Shown here piece after piece: positions 8,807 through 17,249 of a stretch of 64,000 nt of DNA. Position 1 is the first letter of the stretch, and every line of letters starts with the position of its first letter. Source of the DNA: Brucella haematophila (lineage in GTDB: Bacteria; Pseudomonadota; Alphaproteobacteria; Rhizobiales; Rhizobiaceae); NCBI RefSeq assembly GCF_005938105.1, contig NZ_VCPE01000004.1, positions 124,001 to 188,000 of the forward strand, in the 5' to 3' direction. The position numbers and the translations under genes were made by a program. The notes below the pieces were generated by a model that did not search any database, was not told where the DNA came from, and was given only the letters and a program-made list of their open reading frames with translations.

Positions 8807-9585
8807 AACACGCTGCCGACAAGGAGACGTTCCACGCCCGCCTTCTGGCTATCGGGCATGAGCGCTATCACGACAAGCATCCGTTCCATATCCGGCTGCA
8901 TGGCGGCGAATGCACCATCACGCAAGTGCGCGCCTGGGTGATCAATCGCTATTGCTATCAAAGCAGCATTCCCATGAAGGATGCGGCGTTTCTCTCGCGT
9001 TGCGAGGATGTCAACATGCGTCGCGCCTGGCGCTCGCGCATTGAAGACCACGACGGCGGCATCCATGAAGGCGGTGGTATCCGGCGCTGGCTGAAGCTGG
9101 CCGAAGCCGTTGGCCTTGATCCCGACTATGTGGCGTCCGGCAAGGGCATTCTGGCGGGAACGCGCTTTGCGGTCGGTGCTTATGTGCACTATGTCCGCGA
9201 CAAGCCGCTTCTGGACGCAGTTGCGTCGTCGCTTACCGAACTTTTCGCACCCAAAATCCACAAGGACCGCATCGCGGGTCTGTTGAAGCATTATGCCTTC
9301 GCCGACGAACAGGCGCTGTCCTATTTCCGCCAAAGGCTCAATGAAGCACCGGTTGATGTCGAATATGGTCTTGCCTATGTGCTGGAACACGCCGACACTC
9401 TTGAAAAGCAGGATGCCGTCGCCGCTGCCCTGACCTTCAAAACCGATGTGCTGTGGGCGCAGCTTGATGCGCTTTATGCGGCCTATGTGGACCCCGGTAT
9501 GATCCCGACTGGCGCATGGGACGGCAAGCAGGGCGTGAATGCCGGATGGGACAAGGCTCTGGCAGAAAAGAAGGTTTCCGCATGA
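8803..9585 (+). CDS. pqqC: Pyrroloquinoline-quinone synthase PqqC
   Basis: This 260-residue cofactor-free oxidase carries out the last step, ring closure and eight-electron oxidation of AHQQ to PQQ. Family segments are visible: HPFHIRLHGGECTITQVRAW, NRYCYQSSIPMKDAA, and the His-rich EDHDGGIHEGGGIRRWL near residue 84. It is all-helical and of normal length. The ATG overlaps the pqqB stop and its own stop overlaps pqqD, so pqqBCDE are translationally coupled. Confidence 0.96.
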   Translation: MKHAADKETFHARLLAIGHERYHDKHPFHIRLHGGECTITQVRAWVINRYCYQSSIPMKDAAFLSRCEDVNMRRAWRSRIEDHDGGIHEGGGIRRWLKLAEAVGLDPDYVASGKGILAGTRFAVGAYVHYVRDKPLLDAVASSLTELFAPKIHKDRIAGLLKHYAFADEQALSYFRQRLNEAPVDVEYGLAYVLEHADTLEKQDAVAAALTFKTDVLWAQLDALYAAYVDPGMIPTGAWDGKQGVNAGWDKALAEKKVSA

Positions 9586-9881
9586 GCGCGACAGACAGCG
9601 TTACCATCAAGGCCGCAGATATCGTCAGGCTTGCGCGCGGCGTGAGACTGCGTGTTGATGAGGTGCGCGGGCAAACCGTGCTTCTCGCGCCTGAGCGCGC
9701 CATGGCGCTGGACGATATTGCGATCCTGATCGTCAATGCGCTCGATGGTGTTCGCAGCGTCGATGCAATCTGCGATGCTTTTGCGTTGGAATTCAATGCG
9801 CCACGCGAACAGGTCGGAAGCGATGTGCTGGCCTTTGTTCAGGAACTCGCCAACCGCCGCATGATCGAGGTTCTGGGATGA
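9582..9881 (+). CDS. pqqD: PqqA-binding peptide chaperone PqqD
   Basis: This 99-residue protein is the RiPP recognition element that binds PqqA and presents it to the radical-SAM enzyme PqqE. Typical sequence is seen in RLARGVRLRVDEVRGQTVLLAPERAM and the helix region VDAICDAFALEF. The frame runs further upstream, but ATG 9582 overlaps the pqqC stop (ATGA) and matches the family start. It is a separate gene, not fused to PqqC as in some methylotrophs. Confidence 0.94.
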   Translation: MSATDSVTIKAADIVRLARGVRLRVDEVRGQTVLLAPERAMALDDIAILIVNALDGVRSVDAICDAFALEFNAPREQVGSDVLAFVQELANRRMIEVLG

Positions 9882-10993
9882 ATCTGGCAATTCAGGAAGC
9901 AAAGCTGAAGCGGCTGGCACCGCCGCCAATGGCTTTGCTTGCCGAATTGACGCATCGCTGCCCGCTTGCCTGTCCTTATTGCTCCAACCCGCTTGAACTG
10001 ATTGGCGCAAAGCAGGAACTATCCACGGAAGAATGGATAGAGGTTTTTCGGCAGGCCGCGAAAATGGGTGTCCTGCATCTGCATCTCTCTGGCGGAGAAC
10101 CGGCGGCGCGGCGGGACCTTCTTGAACTGACCAAGGCCGCCGTCGAACTTGGCCTTTACACCAACCTGATTACCTCCGGCGTTGGCCTTACGCAGGCACG
10201 TGTGGAAGCGCTTGGGCAAGCCGGTCTCGACCATGTGCAGCTTTCCATACAGGGCACCGATGCCGCATCGGCAGATCGGGTCGGCGGATATAAAGGCGGG
10301 TTCGAGCGCAAGATGGCCGTGGCCAATTGGGTCACGACAGCAGGCATTCCGCTGACCGTCAATGCAGTCTGCCACAAGCAGAATATGGACCAGCTCGACG
10401 CGATGCTGGAGCTTGCCCTGGCGCTTGGCGCGCGCCGCATCGAAATCGCAACCGTTCAGTTTCATGGCTGGGCGGAGAAGAACAAGGCCGCGCTGCTGCC
10501 GACGCGCGAACAGGTTGTCAAAGCCAACCAGACAGTAGCCGCAGCGCGCAAGCGCCTCGAAGGCAGGCTGGTGATCGACTACGTGCCGGCCGATTATTAT
10601 TCGTCTTATCCGAAAGCCTGTATGGGCGGCTGGGGTCGTGTCGGCCTGAATGTCACGCCGGACGGGCGTGTGCTGCCCTGCCACGCCGCAGAAACAATCC
10701 CGTCGCTTCATTTCGACAATGTCCGCGACAAGGGGCTGGCCGATATCTGGTATGACGGCGAGGCCTTCAATGCCTATCGGGGTGATGACTGGATGCCCGA
10801 TCTCTGCCGCAGTTGTGAGCGCAAGGATATCGACTTTGGCGGCTGCCGCTGTCAGGCGATGGCGCTTGCCGGCGATGCGAGCGCGACCGACCCGGTCTGC
10901 ATGCGCTCCCCGCTCCGCGACATGGTCACGGCCATAGCGCAGGAAAACGCGTCCGCCCCAATTCCGGACAGTTTCGTCTATCGCAAGTTCTGA
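9878..10993 (+). CDS. pqqE: PqqA peptide cyclase, radical SAM enzyme PqqE
   Basis: This 371-residue enzyme forms the carbon-carbon bond between the Glu and Tyr side chains of PqqA. The SAM-binding [4Fe-4S] motif is C28-x3-C32-x2-C35 (CPLACPYC), followed by LSGGEPAAR. A SPASM domain at the C-terminus supplies the auxiliary cluster cysteines in CMGGWGRVGLNVTPDGRVLPC and CRSCERKDIDFGGCRC. It ends the pqqABCDE operon. No pqqF/pqqG protease and no quinoprotein dehydrogenase are found in the window; these commonly lie elsewhere. Confidence 0.96.
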   Translation: MNLAIQEAKLKRLAPPPMALLAELTHRCPLACPYCSNPLELIGAKQELSTEEWIEVFRQAAKMGVLHLHLSGGEPAARRDLLELTKAAVELGLYTNLITSGVGLTQARVEALGQAGLDHVQLSIQGTDAASADRVGGYKGGFERKMAVANWVTTAGIPLTVNAVCHKQNMDQLDAMLELALALGARRIEIATVQFHGWAEKNKAALLPTREQVVKANQTVAAARKRLEGRLVIDYVPADYYSSYPKACMGGWGRVGLNVTPDGRVLPCHAAETIPSLHFDNVRDKGLADIWYDGEAFNAYRGDDWMPDLCRSCERKDIDFGGCRCQAMALAGDASATDPVCMRSPLRDMVTAIAQENASAPIPDSFVYRKF

Positions 10994-11097
10994 AGATTGT
11001 GACGCCATTTTGCCTCGCGCATATGATCAGAACCAATTGATCTCAGCAGCTTTTGGGATAACAATCCGCTATCCCTCCCTTTGATGAATCGTTCCCC

Positions 11098-11607
11098 ATG
11101 ACAGACACAGCCACACCCGTTTCCGTCTCCGTTCGCCCCTTTCAACAGGGTGATCTGGAAGGCGTATTTTCCGTCATTCTGCCAATCCAGCAGGAAGAAT
11201 ATGGCATCGCCATCACGGCGCAGGACCAGCCTGACCTCAATGCCATCGACAGTTTCTATCGACCCGGCGCCGGAGAATTCTGGGTTGCCGAGCATGACAG
11301 TCAGGTCGTGGGTACAATCGCGCTGAAGGATATCGGCAACAGTGAAGCCGCCTTGCGGAAGATGTTCGTCGCCGCGCCCTATCGGGGTTCGGGTATCGGC
11401 ACTGCAAGCAAACTGCTGTCAGCCTTGCTCGCCCACGCCAGAGAAAACGGCATGCGCCGCATCTATCTTGGAACGACCGACAAATTTCTCGGTGCGCATC
11501 GCTTCTATGAGAAGAACGGTTTTACGGAGGTGGAGCGCAACGCCCTGCCGGAAAGCTTTCCCGTCATGGCCGTGGACTCGAAGTTCTACGTGATCGCGCT
11601 GCCTTAA
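11098..11607 (+). CDS. GNAT-family N-acetyltransferase
   Basis: The 169-residue protein has the GNAT fold, with the acetyl-CoA-binding motif A at FVAAPYRGSGIGTASKLL near residue 90 and the conserved FYEKNGF near residue 138. It probably transfers an acetyl group to a small molecule or amino acid; the acceptor cannot be inferred. The gene stands alone 104 bases after pqqE and converges on a small membrane protein gene with a gap of only 15 bases. The start ATG at 11098 has no strong ribosome binding site. Confidence 0.88.
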   Translation: MTDTATPVSVSVRPFQQGDLEGVFSVILPIQQEEYGIAITAQDQPDLNAIDSFYRPGAGEFWVAEHDSQVVGTIALKDIGNSEAALRKMFVAAPYRGSGIGTASKLLSALLAHARENGMRRIYLGTTDKFLGAHRFYEKNGFTEVERNALPESFPVMAVDSKFYVIALP

Positions 11608-11622
11608 ATCGGTTTCCTGCAA

Positions 11623-11859
11623 TCAGGCGCGATTGCGCCTTTGCTGGATCACCACCCACCAGCTGTTGCGGAACATGATCGCGCCGATGAGAAGCGCGAC
11701 CACGCCAAGCACGATTGTGCCATAGGCAACGCCTTGATCGCCGAACTGTTCATAAAGCCAGCCGGACTTTTCAATGGCTTGCGCCGGTGTTCCCAATCGG
11801 AGAATACCGTTCACCAGTGCCGTGATCCCGACGATCAACATCCCGATGCTGCGCACCAT
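11623..11859 (-). CDS. Small two-helix membrane protein, function unknown
   Basis: This 78-residue protein has two hydrophobic segments (MLIVGITALVNGIL and YGTIVLGVVALLIGAIMF), a short loop between them, and a positively charged tail (QQRRNRA), suggesting both ends in the cytoplasm. I placed the start at ATG 11859, with GGAAAG seven bases upstream, rather than at a GTG at 11877 that lacks one. I recognise no family. It converges on the GNAT gene and has no operon partner. Confidence 0.65.
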   Translation of the reverse strand: MVRSIGMLIVGITALVNGILRLGTPAQAIEKSGWLYEQFGDQGVAYGTIVLGVVALLIGAIMFRNSWWVVIQQRRNRA

Positions 11860-12160
11860 GCTTGCTTTCCAATTCACGTCTAAAACCAGGGATTAATCTC
11901 TGCCTGCGGTTGATAACGGGAACGAAGCCCGATTGCAAAGATTGATCATCCATCGCTGCGTGACATCAGCGCTGTTTGCAAGAGACTGAATTTATACAGA
12001 AAAAGCGCTCATAAGGTATTTCCAGCAAAAAACTGCAATGGTTCTGCGCGAGATAATGCGTAACAACTGATAGATGGAATGACCTCGGAAACATCAATCA
12101 ATGGGAACCATTAAACACACGGCTTTGACAAGACGACACGACGAAGAAGGGAAAACAGCC
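11860..12160. other. Divergent intergenic region, no gene seen
   Basis: About 300 bases separate the minus-strand membrane protein gene from the plus-strand TetR gene. The region is moderately AT-rich from 11985 to 12075. It may hold promoters for both, but I see no clear operator. An in-frame ATG at 12101 could extend the TetR protein by 20 residues. Confidence 0.5.
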
Positions 12161-12832
12161 ATGGTCAACGATCCGAAGACCAATCGTGCTGAAGCGCAAA
12201 AGGCCCAGCCTCGCACAATCGCGAAGGCGCCCAGAACACGCGGTCCCAGCCCCGAAAAAACAGCACGAACCCGCGAACTGATCATCCGGTCGGCAATGTG
12301 GGAATTTCTCGACAAGGGCTATGCCAATGCAACCATGGCCGGTATCGCCGAGCGCGCGAGCCTCGCCAAAGGCACGGCTTATCGCTATTTTGACACGAAA
12401 GAGGACCTCTTCGCCGGTATTGTCCGCGATATCGTGACAAACCCGCTTGATGAGATTGAAAACTATCCGATCCGACCGGACGAGCGGGTTTCCGACTATT
12501 GCAAACGAACCATGATCCCGGTGATGCGCAGCATTGAGAACAAAGGGCGCGCCACAGTGGCGCGGCTGGTGCTCGCCGAGGGCCATGCCTTTCCCTATCT
12601 CACGGAAGTTTATCGCACCGAAGTCTACGAGCCATTTCTGGAACGGATTCGCTGGCTGATCGACGTGGCCGCCGAACGCGGTGAGCTGAAAGGCACGATC
12701 CTTAAAACCTATCCGCACCTGCTCACCGCGCCCGTATGGATGGGCATTGTCCATAATGGCCTTCTCGGACAGGACAGCCTGATCGACACGGCAACCATGT
12801 TCGAGGCGCAGGTCGATCTTTTGTTCACCTGA
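12161..12832 (+). CDS. TetR/AcrR-family transcriptional regulator
   Basis: The 223-residue protein has a TetR_N helix-turn-helix at about residues 37-83 (RELIIRSAMWEFLDKGYANATMAGIAERASLAKGTAYRYF, given in part), preceded by a basic, disordered-looking 30-residue leader. The C-terminal half is the ligand and dimer domain. ATG 12161 has GAAGGGAAAA upstream; the earlier ATG at 12101 is possible. No obvious target neighbours are co-oriented: the next gene begins after 78 bases and has its own palindromic operator. The ligand is unknown. Confidence 0.88.
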   Translation: MVNDPKTNRAEAQKAQPRTIAKAPRTRGPSPEKTARTRELIIRSAMWEFLDKGYANATMAGIAERASLAKGTAYRYFDTKEDLFAGIVRDIVTNPLDEIENYPIRPDERVSDYCKRTMIPVMRSIENKGRATVARLVLAEGHAFPYLTEVYRTEVYEPFLERIRWLIDVAAERGELKGTILKTYPHLLTAPVWMGIVHNGLLGQDSLIDTATMFEAQVDLLFT

Positions 12833-12866
12833 TGGGCCGCAGAATAACATTACGAAAAATTTATTT

Positions 12867-12893
12867 CGATATATCTTGTTTTTCGATATATCG
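12867..12893. promoter_or_regulatory. Candidate PadR operator: two GATATATC palindromes
   Basis: CGATATATC at 12867-12875 and CGATATATCG at 12884-12893 form a tandem pair whose starts are 17 bases apart. Each contains the self-complementary octamer GATATATC. They lie 17-44 bases before the PadR start, where an autoregulatory operator is expected. The assignment to PadR is inference from position. Confidence 0.55.
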
Positions 12894-12910
12894 AGATTTA
12901 TCTTGTGGTC

Positions 12911-13606
12911 ATGACAAACACAAGAAATGGCGATCCGGATCGCCGTCCAGAACATCCGGAACAAGAAGAAGCCCATCACCGTCACGGTCGTCATGGTGAA
13001 CATCGGGGTGAACATAGAGGCGGGCGCTGGGGTGGTCCCTTCGGTGGGCCTGGCCGTCATCGCGGCGAACATCCCCACGCTGAACATCCTTTCGGAGAGC
13101 ATGGCGAAGATCGAGGCGAACGGCGTGGTGGCCGGGGTGGTCACCGTCGCGAGCGCATCTTCGATTATGGCGATTTGCGCTTGCTCGTCCTCTCGATGAT
13201 CGCCGAACGGCCCCGTCACGGTTATGAGCTGATCAAGGATATTTCCGAACAGTTGCAAGGCGTCTACACGCCAAGCCCCGGTGTGATTTATCCAACGCTC
13301 TCATGGCTTGAGGATATGGGCTACACCGTCACCGAAGCTGGCGATTCAGGCAAGAAGCTCAATCGCATAACGGCTGAAGGCGAGGCCTTTCTCGTCGCAA
13401 ACCGCGCCGCCGCCGATGCTCTTTTGAGCAGGATAAACAGCTTTGCCGAGCACAATGGCGACATGCCACATGAGGTCATCCATGCGCTGAAAAGTCTGAA
13501 GGCGACCGTTCGTCAAAGACTGCATCGCGGGCCGATGGACGCCGCCAGCGCCGAAGCAATCGTGGCTGCCCTCAAGGAAGCCACGCGAATTGTGGAGGAA
13601 AGCTGA
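12911..13606 (+). CDS. PadR-family regulator with His/Gly-rich N-terminal extension (YqjI-like)
   Basis: The 231-residue protein has two parts. Residues 1-80 are a low-complexity leader with about a dozen histidines among Gly and Arg, suited to bind Ni, Fe or another transition metal. From about residue 85 there is a PadR winged helix (YGDLRLLVLSMIAERPRHG, then GVIYPTLSWLEDMGY). This architecture is that of Escherichia coli YqjI, a nickel-responsive repressor of the ferric reductase gene yqjH. The start is ATG 12911, with GTG 12905 as alternative. Its stop overlaps the next start by one base, so it is co-translated with the DUF2218-methyltransferase gene. Metal response here is inference. Confidence 0.88.
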   Translation: MTNTRNGDPDRRPEHPEQEEAHHRHGRHGEHRGEHRGGRWGGPFGGPGRHRGEHPHAEHPFGEHGEDRGERRGGRGGHRRERIFDYGDLRLLVLSMIAERPRHGYELIKDISEQLQGVYTPSPGVIYPTLSWLEDMGYTVTEAGDSGKKLNRITAEGEAFLVANRAAADALLSRINSFAEHNGDMPHEVIHALKSLKATVRQRLHRGPMDAASAEAIVAALKEATRIVEES

Positions 13607-14547
13607 TGAATGCTCCTGTCTCAACCAATGCTGCCGCGGAATCCGCGGCGGCTATCGAGACCGCCCATGCCAGCCGTTATTTGCAGCAGCTGGCCAAGCA
13701 TTTTGCGCATAAGCTGCCGGTCACCTTTGAACCAGAAGCTGGGCAGATCAGCTTTTCCATCGGCGAATGCCGGTTGCGTGCCGACGACCAGTTTCTGCAC
13801 CTTGCCCTCACCTCGCCAGACCAGCCTTCGCTGGCGCAATTGCAGGATGTCGTCGAACGGCATCTCGTGCGCTTTGCCTTTCGCGAAGAGCTTGCGATCC
13901 ATTGGCGCAAGCTGACCGTCGGCGAGCATATGCTGGACAAAAAGGTGCAGGCTGTCCTTGATGAATATCATGCCCGGCAGCGTGAAGAACGAGATGCGCC
14001 GCGCATCGAGGCGCCGGGCGGCCGCGATGGTGGGCAGGATATGCGTATGCGCGCTATCGGTCCCGACACAGGGCGGTTTCTCAACACGCTGGCGCGAAGC
14101 CTGCAAAAGCCGACTATCCTCGAAATCGGCACCTCGTTCGGCTATTCCGGCATCTGGCTCGGTGACGCGGCGCGCGCCACCGGCGGCAAGCTGATCACCA
14201 TGGAACTTCATGGCTACAAGTCTGACTTTGCAAGGGAAATGGCGACGAGGGCCGGGCTGGCCAACCAGATCGATTTCAGGATCGGCGATGCCGTCGCGAT
14301 GATCGAAGCGTTGTCCGAAAAGGTCGACCTTGTTTTCCTCGATCTCTGGAAAGACCTGTACGTGCCTTGCCTTGAAGCCTTCTATCCGAAGCTCAATAAC
14401 GGCGCGATTGTTGTGGCGGATAATATGATCCGGCCCGGCGGTGAAAACCTTCAGCGCTATAGTGACGCCATCCGCGCCAAAGCGGGTATAGGCAGCGTGC
14501 TCCTGCCCATCGGCACGGGACTGGAAGTCAGTCGCTTCGAAGCCTGA
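13606..14547 (+). CDS. DUF2218 domain fused to class I SAM-dependent O-methyltransferase
   Basis: This 313-residue protein joins two domains. Residues 22-108 match DUF2218, with ASRYLQQLAKHFAHK, an acidic strand region with SIGECRLRADD, and the ending RFAFREELAIHW. DUF2218 proteins usually accompany siderophore-interacting ferric reductases. Residues 115-313 form an O-methyltransferase of the caffeoyl-CoA/Methyltransf_24 type, with motif I LEIGTSFGYSGIWLG, acidic LITMELHG, and LVFLDLWKDLYVPCLEAF followed by IVVADNM. The gene overlaps the His-rich PadR gene by one base. A role in metal or catechol/siderophore chemistry is inference; the fusion itself is read directly. Confidence 0.85.
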   Translation: MNAPVSTNAAAESAAAIETAHASRYLQQLAKHFAHKLPVTFEPEAGQISFSIGECRLRADDQFLHLALTSPDQPSLAQLQDVVERHLVRFAFREELAIHWRKLTVGEHMLDKKVQAVLDEYHARQREERDAPRIEAPGGRDGGQDMRMRAIGPDTGRFLNTLARSLQKPTILEIGTSFGYSGIWLGDAARATGGKLITMELHGYKSDFAREMATRAGLANQIDFRIGDAVAMIEALSEKVDLVFLDLWKDLYVPCLEAFYPKLNNGAIVVADNMIRPGGENLQRYSDAIRAKAGIGSVLLPIGTGLEVSRFEA

Positions 14548-14564
14548 TATGAGACTGCTGTTTT

Positions 14565-14585
14565 TGCCCGCCTAACCGGCGGGCA
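14565..14585. terminator. Hairpin between convergent genes, weak terminator
   Basis: Arms TGCCCGCC at 14565-14572 and GGCGGGCA at 14578-14585 enclose TAACC. A T-run lies before rather than directly after the stem on the plus strand, with only ATTTT some bases downstream, so intrinsic termination would be weak. It lies between the methyltransferase and the convergent LysR gene. Confidence 0.45.
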
Positions 14586-14592
14586 TGACATT

Positions 14593-15510
14593 TTAATGCC
14601 AACCCCGATCCCAATCCGGCTCACCGCGAAAACTCTCGGCCAGATAGTCGACGAGGGTGCGCACCTTGATCGCCAGATGGCGCGCAGGCGGATAGACCGC
14701 ATGGATGCCAAGCGGCTTGCTTTCAAAATCCCCCAAAACGCGTTGAACGCGCCCTTCACGGATGGATGGACCGGCAATGAATGTCGGCACATGCGCAATG
14801 CCCAACCCGGCCAAAGCCGCATTGAGACAAGCCTCGCCATTGGAGAAATGCAAACGACCCGTGACACTGACCGCCTCGGCATCGCCGCCGCTCTGCGGCG
14901 CGAAACGCCAGACATAGGGATCGCGGAAATTCGTATCGATGATGCAGCTATGCTGCATGAGTTCTTGCGGATGAATCGGCGCTCCATGCGCGGCGAGATA
15001 GGACGGCGCGGCCACAAGAACCACCCGCGCATCGCAGAGCCTGCGGGCAATCAGGCTGCTATCGAGCGGTTTTCCGATCCGCACGCCGATATCGAAGCCT
15101 TCATCGACCAGGCTGACAACGCGGTCGGAGAAGCTCACATCGATCTGAATATCGGGAAAAGACTGCGCAAATTTCAGCAATACCGGTGTCAATCGCAAGG
15201 TGCCGAATGACATCGGCGCCGTCAGCCTTATACGCCCGGTCGGAGCGCCTGATGCGTTGCGCACCGACGCTTCCAAGGCGTCGAAGTCCTGCAAAAGCCC
15301 CTTCATGCGCTCGTAATAGGCGTATCCGACCTCGGTCGGTGACAAGGCGCGTGTGGTGCGCTTGATGAGCTGGACGCCAAGATCGGTTTCCAGCCTTGAT
15401 ACGAGTTTGGATGCCTGACCGCTGCTTGTCCCAAGCCGTTGTGCGGCCGCTGAAAAACTGCCCGTATCCAGCACCGCAACGAACATACGTTCGCAGTCAA
15501 GCCGATCCAT
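14593..15510 (-). CDS. LysR-family transcriptional regulator
   Basis: The 305-residue protein has an N-terminal winged helix-turn-helix (FVAVLDTGSFSAAAQRLGTS, then LVSRLETDLGVQLIKRTTR) and a C-terminal LysR substrate-binding domain from about residue 90. RTTRALSPTEVGYAYYERM is typical of the large DmlR/YafC-like branch. It is the last of four minus-strand genes (DoxX, glutathionyl-hydroquinone reductase, esterase, LysR), which suggests it senses a quinone or related electrophile. LysR genes are more often divergent from their targets, so being downstream in the same direction is slightly unusual. Confidence 0.9.
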   Translation of the reverse strand: MDRLDCERMFVAVLDTGSFSAAAQRLGTSSGQASKLVSRLETDLGVQLIKRTTRALSPTEVGYAYYERMKGLLQDFDALEASVRNASGAPTGRIRLTAPMSFGTLRLTPVLLKFAQSFPDIQIDVSFSDRVVSLVDEGFDIGVRIGKPLDSSLIARRLCDARVVLVAAPSYLAAHGAPIHPQELMQHSCIIDTNFRDPYVWRFAPQSGGDAEAVSVTGRLHFSNGEACLNAALAGLGIAHVPTFIAGPSIREGRVQRVLGDFESKPLGIHAVYPPARHLAIKVRTLVDYLAESFRGEPDWDRGWH

Positions 15511-15572
15511 TGATTGCTTCCATTTCAGCTATTTTCCGTCTCACAGGACAGGAAAATAGCTGAATCTGGAAA

Positions 15573-16181
15573 TTATCCAAGCTTCAAAACAGACCGCAAG
15601 AATGCGGCGGCCATGACCGCGCCTTCAGACGATATCGTATGCCCAACGCCGCGCAGAATATGGCAGGTGGCGTTCACACCTATACCCGCAAGGCGCGCAT
15701 TTGCGCTTTCGGATTCGCTTGCCGGAATGACCGGATCGGCGCTGCCATGCACCAGCAGGGCCTGTGTCGCAAGTGTCGGTGTGAAAGGTTCCGGCGAAGC
15801 CAGTCTGCCGGAGAAGGCAACCACGGCGGCAACCGGCCAGCGACCCGAAACAAGCGCATCAAGTGACATGATCGCTCCTTGGGAAAAACCAACGAGCACT
15901 ACACGGTCGAGCTTATCGGTAAAGCCATGCTCGGCAATGATCCGCGTCAGTGTTTCATCAAAAGCCGCACGCGCCTCGACAATTCGCTGCGGGCGGTTGG
16001 CGGGCGTGACGCCGCTGACACTGAACCATTGATGCCCGTTACCGCCCTGATCGAAGGGAAAGGGCGCATCCGGTGCGGCAAAGGCTGCACCGGGCAAGGC
16101 ATCGGCCCAGAACTCGCCAAGCGAAGCGAGATCAGCGCCGCGACTGCCGACACCGTGGAGGAAAATAACCAAAGAATGCAT
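15573..16181 (-). CDS. Phospholipase/carboxylesterase-family alpha/beta hydrolase (YpfH-like)
   Basis: The 202-residue hydrolase shows the full catalytic triad: S100 in GFSQG, D149 in HGSADPVIP and H181 in RGVGHTIS, plus the oxyanion-hole stretch IFLHGVGSRGADL at the N-terminus. This is the PF02230 family of small carboxylesterases. I chose ATG 16181; a TTG at 16202 would add seven residues. It follows the glutathionyl-hydroquinone reductase gene by 17 bases, so the two are probably one transcript, and it may hydrolyse an ester or thioester formed from the same class of substrates. Confidence 0.88.
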   Translation of the reverse strand: MHSLVIFLHGVGSRGADLASLGEFWADALPGAAFAAPDAPFPFDQGGNGHQWFSVSGVTPANRPQRIVEARAAFDETLTRIIAEHGFTDKLDRVVLVGFSQGAIMSLDALVSGRWPVAAVVAFSGRLASPEPFTPTLATQALLVHGSADPVIPASESESANARLAGIGVNATCHILRGVGHTISSEGAVMAAAFLRSVLKLG

Positions 16182-16198
16182 CTGTCTGTCATTCGCTT

Positions 16199-17167
16199 TC
16201 AAATGTGAACCGGAGCCAACCCCGGCAAATCAGGCCCAAGTGGCACAATTCCGGTGGGGTTCAGCGCCTTGATGGAATAGTAGCCGCGCTTGATATGATC
16301 GATGTTGACCGTTTCGCGAATGCCGGGAATATCCAGAACACGCGTCAGCCAGATGCTGAGCGCAGAGTAGTCAACCAGCCGGCGCAGATTGCATTTGAAC
16401 AGGCCATGATAGGCCGCATCGAAACGCACCAGAGTAACGAACAGGCGGATATCCGTTTCCGTGAAGCGATCCCCGAACAGGAATGGTCCCCTGCCTGAAA
16501 GGCGGGTTTCCAGCTCGTCCAGCGTGCGGAACACATCGCGGAAAGCTTCATCATAGGCAATCTGCGTGGTGGCAAAGCCGGCCCGATAGACGCCATTGTT
16601 CAGGCTTGGATAGATGTGCTCGTTCAACGCATCGATTTCCGCGCGCAAAGGCTCCGGGTAAAGATCGATATCGTTATTGGCAAGATCGCCGAAGCCAGTA
16701 TTGAACATACGGACAATATCGGCAGATTCATTATTGACGATGGTTTTCGTCTTCTTGTCCCACAATACCGGCACGGTGGCGCGTCCCGTATAGTGGGGAT
16801 CGGCCTTCGTATAAAGCTCATGCATATAGGTCGCGCCGTTGAGGCTATCGCGGTTGGAACCCGGATAGTCACCGAAACGCCAACCCTGATCGGTCAATGC
16901 AGGTTCAACGACGGAGATCGAAATGAGCTTATCCAGCCCTTTCAGCTTGCGCGCGATCAGCGTGCGCGATGCCCACGGGCAGATATAGGCGACATAGAGA
17001 TGGTAGCGGTCGGCCTCGGCTTTGAAACCCGCCTCACCTGTCGGACCCGCGCTGCCGTCAGGGGTGATCCAGTTGCGGAAGCCGGAAATCTGGCGCACGA
17101 AGCCGCCTTTTTCATCCTTGGCCTGGACCGGCTGCCAATCTTCAGTCCATTTTCCGTCTACGAGCAT
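16199..17167 (-). CDS. Glutathionyl-hydroquinone reductase (YqjG/ECM4-type GST)
   Basis: The 322-residue protein reduces glutathionyl-hydroquinones to hydroquinone and glutathione disulphide. Evidence is the catalytic C63 in the motif YICPWASRTL, the early WITPDG, FRNWITPDGSAGPTGEAGF region, the YRAGFATTQIAYDEA segment and the GST C-terminal domain with FGDRFTETDIRLFVTLVRFD. AAGGA precedes the ATG at 17167; the longer frame start is rejected. In E. coli the orthologue yqjG sits beside the DoxX-like yqjF, and here a DoxX gene lies immediately upstream, so the pairing is conserved. Confidence 0.94.
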   Translation of the reverse strand: MLVDGKWTEDWQPVQAKDEKGGFVRQISGFRNWITPDGSAGPTGEAGFKAEADRYHLYVAYICPWASRTLIARKLKGLDKLISISVVEPALTDQGWRFGDYPGSNRDSLNGATYMHELYTKADPHYTGRATVPVLWDKKTKTIVNNESADIVRMFNTGFGDLANNDIDLYPEPLRAEIDALNEHIYPSLNNGVYRAGFATTQIAYDEAFRDVFRTLDELETRLSGRGPFLFGDRFTETDIRLFVTLVRFDAAYHGLFKCNLRRLVDYSALSIWLTRVLDIPGIRETVNIDHIKRGYYSIKALNPTGIVPLGPDLPGLAPVHI

Positions 17168-17249
17168 GGCATCTATCCTTGATGATCGGGAAAAGTGCGG
17201 AGAGGAGCATAGGCCACCTCCCCGCATTGCGAAACAGTGTGTTTCAGGG

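Noticed and set aside
8548-9390. Minus-strand frame across pqqB and pqqC
   Set aside because: Covers two secure genes and shows no domain; a shadow of codon bias.
12911-13160. His/Arg/Gly-rich stretch considered as a sequencing artefact or simple repeat
   Set aside because: It remains in frame with the PadR domain, and similar metal-binding leaders are known in YqjI.
12098-13258. Minus-strand frame of 386 codons over the TetR and PadR genes
   Set aside because: Overlaps two regulators with clear helix-turn-helix motifs and spans their intergenic operator; product looks random.
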